The translations under genes and the position numbers were made by a program. 64,000 nt of DNA from Marinomonas algarum (lineage in GTDB: Bacteria; Pseudomonadota; Gammaproteobacteria; Pseudomonadales; Marinomonadaceae), in NCBI RefSeq assembly GCF_020532605.1, contig NZ_JAJATW010000009.1, forward strand, positions 1-64,000, given 5' to 3'. Below, piece by piece: positions 61,668 to 64,000 of this stretch. Each line of letters opens with the position of its first letter. The stretch's first letter is position 1. Below the pieces are notes generated by a model. The model saw only the letters and a list, made by a program, of their open reading frames with translations. It was not told the origin of the DNA and did no database searches.

Positions 61668-62402
61668 CTAAATCAATGCCATTTCCAGTTTATGTTTGCG
61701 CTTCACCCAATCTGGTAAAGAGCGTTCGAGTAAGCGATAAAACTCTGGGCCGTGGTTGTGGTGCTCTAGGTGACACAGTTCATGAATGATCACGTACTCA
61801 ATACACTCTTTCGGTGCTTTAATTAAGTTGCGGTTTAAGGTCAGCGTTCCGTTTTTCGATAGGCTGCCCCAACGCTTTTTGAGTTGCATTATTTTAATGG
61901 TTGGCTTGTTGTCATCTGAATGTTTGAACTTCTCCCAACAATCAGAAAACACCTTATTTAAATGAAAATCGGCCTTTTCTCGATACCAATCACTCAGTAG
62001 TGACTCCACATGGTCTGGTTTACCATTGGCAGACGTTACCCAAAAAAAGCCCGCTTTCAGCACCACACTGTTGTCAGCGCCTACTTCAATTTTTAGCCGA
62101 TACTTCTTACCAAGATACAAATGGCTTTCACCACTGACGTATTTGCGAGAAGGGGTTCTTGGGTCAAACTGGTCAAAGTAGCGAATTTGACGTTTGATCC
62201 ACCGAGCACGCTTCTTCACCTTGGCTTCAATGGCCTCACGGTCGGTGCCTTCAGGGGCTTTCACAAAAACTGATTTATCAGGGTGAACTGATATTTCCAG
62301 CGACTTGCGTTTAGAAAAAGCCAGCTGAAAGGGGATTTCTCCCCCTCCGTATACAACCGCTAGCTTTTCAGCGCTCTCGGCCTGCTTGATGGTTGACGAC
62401 AT
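61668..62402 (-). CDS. YgjP-like zinc metallopeptidase (DUF45/WLM) next to hsdR
   Basis: 244 residues from the ATG at 62402, which overlaps the hsdR stop by one base (TGATG). The C-terminal part has the zinc motif HELCHLEHHNHGPEFYRLLE (HExxH plus a downstream His) and the preceding KRWGSLSKNGTLTLN strand typical of the YgjP/DUF45 family. A SprT-like protease fold is expected in the cytosol. Such genes often sit beside hsdR of type I restriction systems, where their role is unresolved; E. coli YgjP alone is also poorly understood. Confidence 0.9.
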   Translation of the reverse strand: MSSTIKQAESAEKLAVVYGGGEIPFQLAFSKRKSLEISVHPDKSVFVKAPEGTDREAIEAKVKKRARWIKRQIRYFDQFDPRTPSRKYVSGESHLYLGKKYRLKIEVGADNSVVLKAGFFWVTSANGKPDHVESLLSDWYREKADFHLNKVFSDCWEKFKHSDDNKPTIKIMQLKKRWGSLSKNGTLTLNRNLIKAPKECIEYVIIHELCHLEHHNHGPEFYRLLERSLPDWVKRKHKLEMALI

Positions 62403-64000
62403 CAAGAATGCCTCCGGTGCTTCGCAACCTGCATGGTTTTCTCAATGATTTCGTCCATTTGCTCTAGGCTCAGCGTCACGCCGTATTGCTCTTTGACTTC
62501 GTCATAAAGAAAATCGTCAATATCATTCATCGCCGTTTTTTGAACGTCGGCATCATCCCAAAAATCGACCTTCCAATGAGCATCAATTATCTTTTGTATC
62601 GCTAACGATGTTTGTGCCGCAATGGCATCAAGCTGAGCATCATCTAACTCGTTGAGTGTTGCCACTTGCTGAAACTGCGGCTTAATTAAGCCAAAGTAGG
62701 CACACGCTTCGTCGTTTTCACGAATGCAATCAGGCATATCATCATGCTGCTTCGTGGCCACTTTGTTACGAATATCAATCACTCGGTTGAGATATTCTAA
62801 GTCTGAGATGCGCTTAGCCTTAAAGTCATCAATAGCGGCTTGGATCAGCTTCGAAAACTTCTCATAAAACGCAGGGTCTTCGTCCATATTCTCCGAAATG
62901 CTGCGCTTCGTGGCGTGGGCGATGGTGTCCGCTTTTGATGCCGTGGTTTTGGTTTGATAAACCCCTTGCTCTTCTTTCACGGCGGTAAACATTTTTTCAT
63001 CAAAAATATTTACGGGTTCGTTAAGCTGAGTCACTTCATTAGCCTGAATATGAGTATCCAACAGCTTTTTAATTTTCGGCTCGTAATCGCGATAATCAAT
63101 CGCCTCAGCGTAACGCAACTTAACCGCTGCCTTTAAGTTCTGAAAACGTTTTAAATCGTTTTTATAGGTTTGTAGCTTTTTCTCATCAGAGCTCATGATG
63201 AACTGCTCAGACGATAAAGCGATGGCTAAAGATTTACTGTATGCCGATAAACACTCGTAAAACTCTTCACGCAGCTCGTCATCGGCCAACAACACCTCAT
63301 AGGCTTCTTCGTCTTTTGAGTTTTTAACGGCTTTAAACAAATCCCACAAGTCAGAGTAACGCTGTGGCAGCTTAAACACTTCTTCATTGATGGAGGTGAG
63401 CGTGCCTGCTAAGTCATCTTCGTCAAACCCTTCAAAGGCTTCGTACATGGTTAGGGCTTTATCCAGCTCGCCCAATACGCTGGCATAGTCGATGATATAG
63501 CCAAACTCTTTGCCTTCGTAAAGGCGGTTAACCCGAGCGATAGCCTGTAATAGCGTGTGCTCTCGCAGAGTTCGGCATAGATACAGCACGGTGTTGCGCG
63601 GCGCATCAAAACCCGTTAACAGCTTATCCACCACAATGAGTATTTCAGGATCATCACCGTATTTAAACTGATTGATGATTTGCTTGGTGTACTCCTCTTC
63701 AGAGCCAAAGCGCTTCATCATTTTGTCCCAGAATTTACCTACCTCATCGGTTGGTCCTTCGTCCACTTCGTCGTGACCTTCGCGGGTATCAGGGCCAGAA
63801 ATTACTACCTCTGTGGTGACGGTGCCAATCTCTTGCAAAAACTGCTGGTACTTTAATGCCGCTGGTTTGCCTGGGGCGACTAGCTGAGCTTTAAAGCCGG
63901 TACCTTGCCAGTTAGCACGAAAATGCTCGCTGATATCAAAGGCGCGCATATAAATAGCTTGATCAGATTTGTTTAGCATTTCAGCGCGGGCGTATTTCTT
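62402..64000 (-). CDS. hsdR: Type I restriction endonuclease HsdR, C-terminal part (cut by window edge)
   Basis: At least 533 residues are visible; the frame remains open to the right edge with the in-frame codons KKYARAE before the first Met (63979), so the gene starts outside. The visible part holds helicase motifs V and VI (VDKLLTGFDAPRNTVLYLCR and LLQAIARVNRLYEGKEFGYIIDY) and the long helical C-terminal domain that contacts the methylase. HsdR cuts and translocates unmodified DNA with HsdM and HsdS, which should lie beyond 64 kb. The N-terminal nuclease motif and the DEAH box are not in view. Confidence 0.93.
   Translation of the reverse strand, partial: KKYARAEMLNKSDQAIYMRAFDISEHFRANWQGTGFKAQLVAPGKPAALKYQQFLQEIGTVTTEVVISGPDTREGHDEVDEGPTDEVGKFWDKMMKRFGSEEEYTKQIINQFKYGDDPEILIVVDKLLTGFDAPRNTVLYLCRTLREHTLLQAIARVNRLYEGKEFGYIIDYASVLGELDKALTMYEAFEGFDEDDLAGTLTSINEEVFKLPQRYSDLWDLFKAVKNSKDEEAYEVLLADDELREEFYECLSAYSKSLAIALSSEQFIMSSDEKKLQTYKNDLKRFQNLKAAVKLRYAEAIDYRDYEPKIKKLLDTHIQANEVTQLNEPVNIFDEKMFTAVKEEQGVYQTKTTASKADTIAHATKRSISENMDEDPAFYEKFSKLIQAAIDDFKAKRISDLEYLNRVIDIRNKVATKQHDDMPDCIRENDEACAYFGLIKPQFQQVATLNELDDAQLDAIAAQTSLAIQKIIDAHWKVDFWDDADVQKTAMNDIDDFLYDEVKEQYGVTLSLEQMDEIIEKTMQVAKHRRHS

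Noticed and set aside
1..64000. tRNA, rRNA, CRISPR arrays and insertion sequences
   Set aside because: Looked for on both strands; I saw no tRNA-like cloverleaf with a conserved TTCGA loop in an intergenic gap, no regularly spaced repeat array and no transposase.

Overview
The window looks like a chromosomal segment of a marine gammaproteobacterium, most likely an Oceanospirillales relative such as Marinomonas. That assignment is inferred from gene content and order (ubiC-ubiA-phoB-phoR, gmk-rpoZ-spoT-ridA, oxyR-recG, two TRAP transporters, an Aap amino-acid importer) and from the moderate GC; no rRNA or tRNA gene is present to confirm it. Genes are dense on both strands, many are packed in operons with 1-4 base overlaps, and I see no IS element, tRNA or CRISPR array.

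Region by region. 0.3-6.6 kb (minus strand): an AraC regulator, a quinone-oxidoreductase-like MDR enzyme, a TRAP permease pair (dctQ-dctM) without a binding protein, and an SDR reductase plus LLM flavin monooxygenase headed by a TPP (THI-box) riboswitch. 6.6-13.4 kb (plus): pstS-pstC-pstA-pstB-phoU for phosphate uptake, with Pho boxes before pstS and pstC and unusually long PstC and PstA. 13.4-16.7 kb: a free-methionine-(R)-sulfoxide reductase, then a sensor kinase with a separate HPt protein and a periplasmic molybdopterin-fold protein. 16.7-22.4 kb (minus): oppABCDF peptide importer. 22.6-24.3 kb (plus): cysZ and a response regulator. 24.3-29.2 kb (minus): phoB-phoR, ubiC-ubiA and an HDOD protein. 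29.2-34.5 kb: aapJQMP amino-acid importer behind a sigma-54 promoter, with an Lrp-type regulator divergent from it. 34.5-43 kb: an HhH protein, recG, oxyR, a YeeZ-like protein, ridA, spoT, rpoZ and gmk. 43-50.7 kb: a REC/EAL regulator with its kinase, an LTA-synthase-like enzyme and an MFS exporter. 50.9-55.8 kb (minus): a complete TRAP operon dctPQM and a 7TMR diguanylate cyclase.

From about 55.9 kb to the right edge the content changes to accessory, defence and mobile-element genes. These are a DUF4143 AAA ATPase and a divergent hipBA-type toxin-antitoxin pair that share an intergenic region full of palindromic operators, an AlpA-type regulator with a DUF927 ATPase, and a type I restriction HsdR subunit (cut by the window edge) with a co-transcribed zinc metallopeptidase. 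No integrase is visible, so the island's right border lies outside.

How the parts work together. PhoR-PhoB, with PhoU, should control pst through three visible Pho boxes (pstS, pstC, phoB). Nitrogen status probably drives aapJQMP through sigma-54. Thiamine pyrophosphate should shut off translation of the SDR/LLM pair through a riboswitch whose complete alternative pairing can be read in the sequence. A recurring design is a strong hairpin right after each gene for a periplasmic binding protein (pstS, oppA, aapJ, dctP), which would keep the binding protein in excess over its permease.
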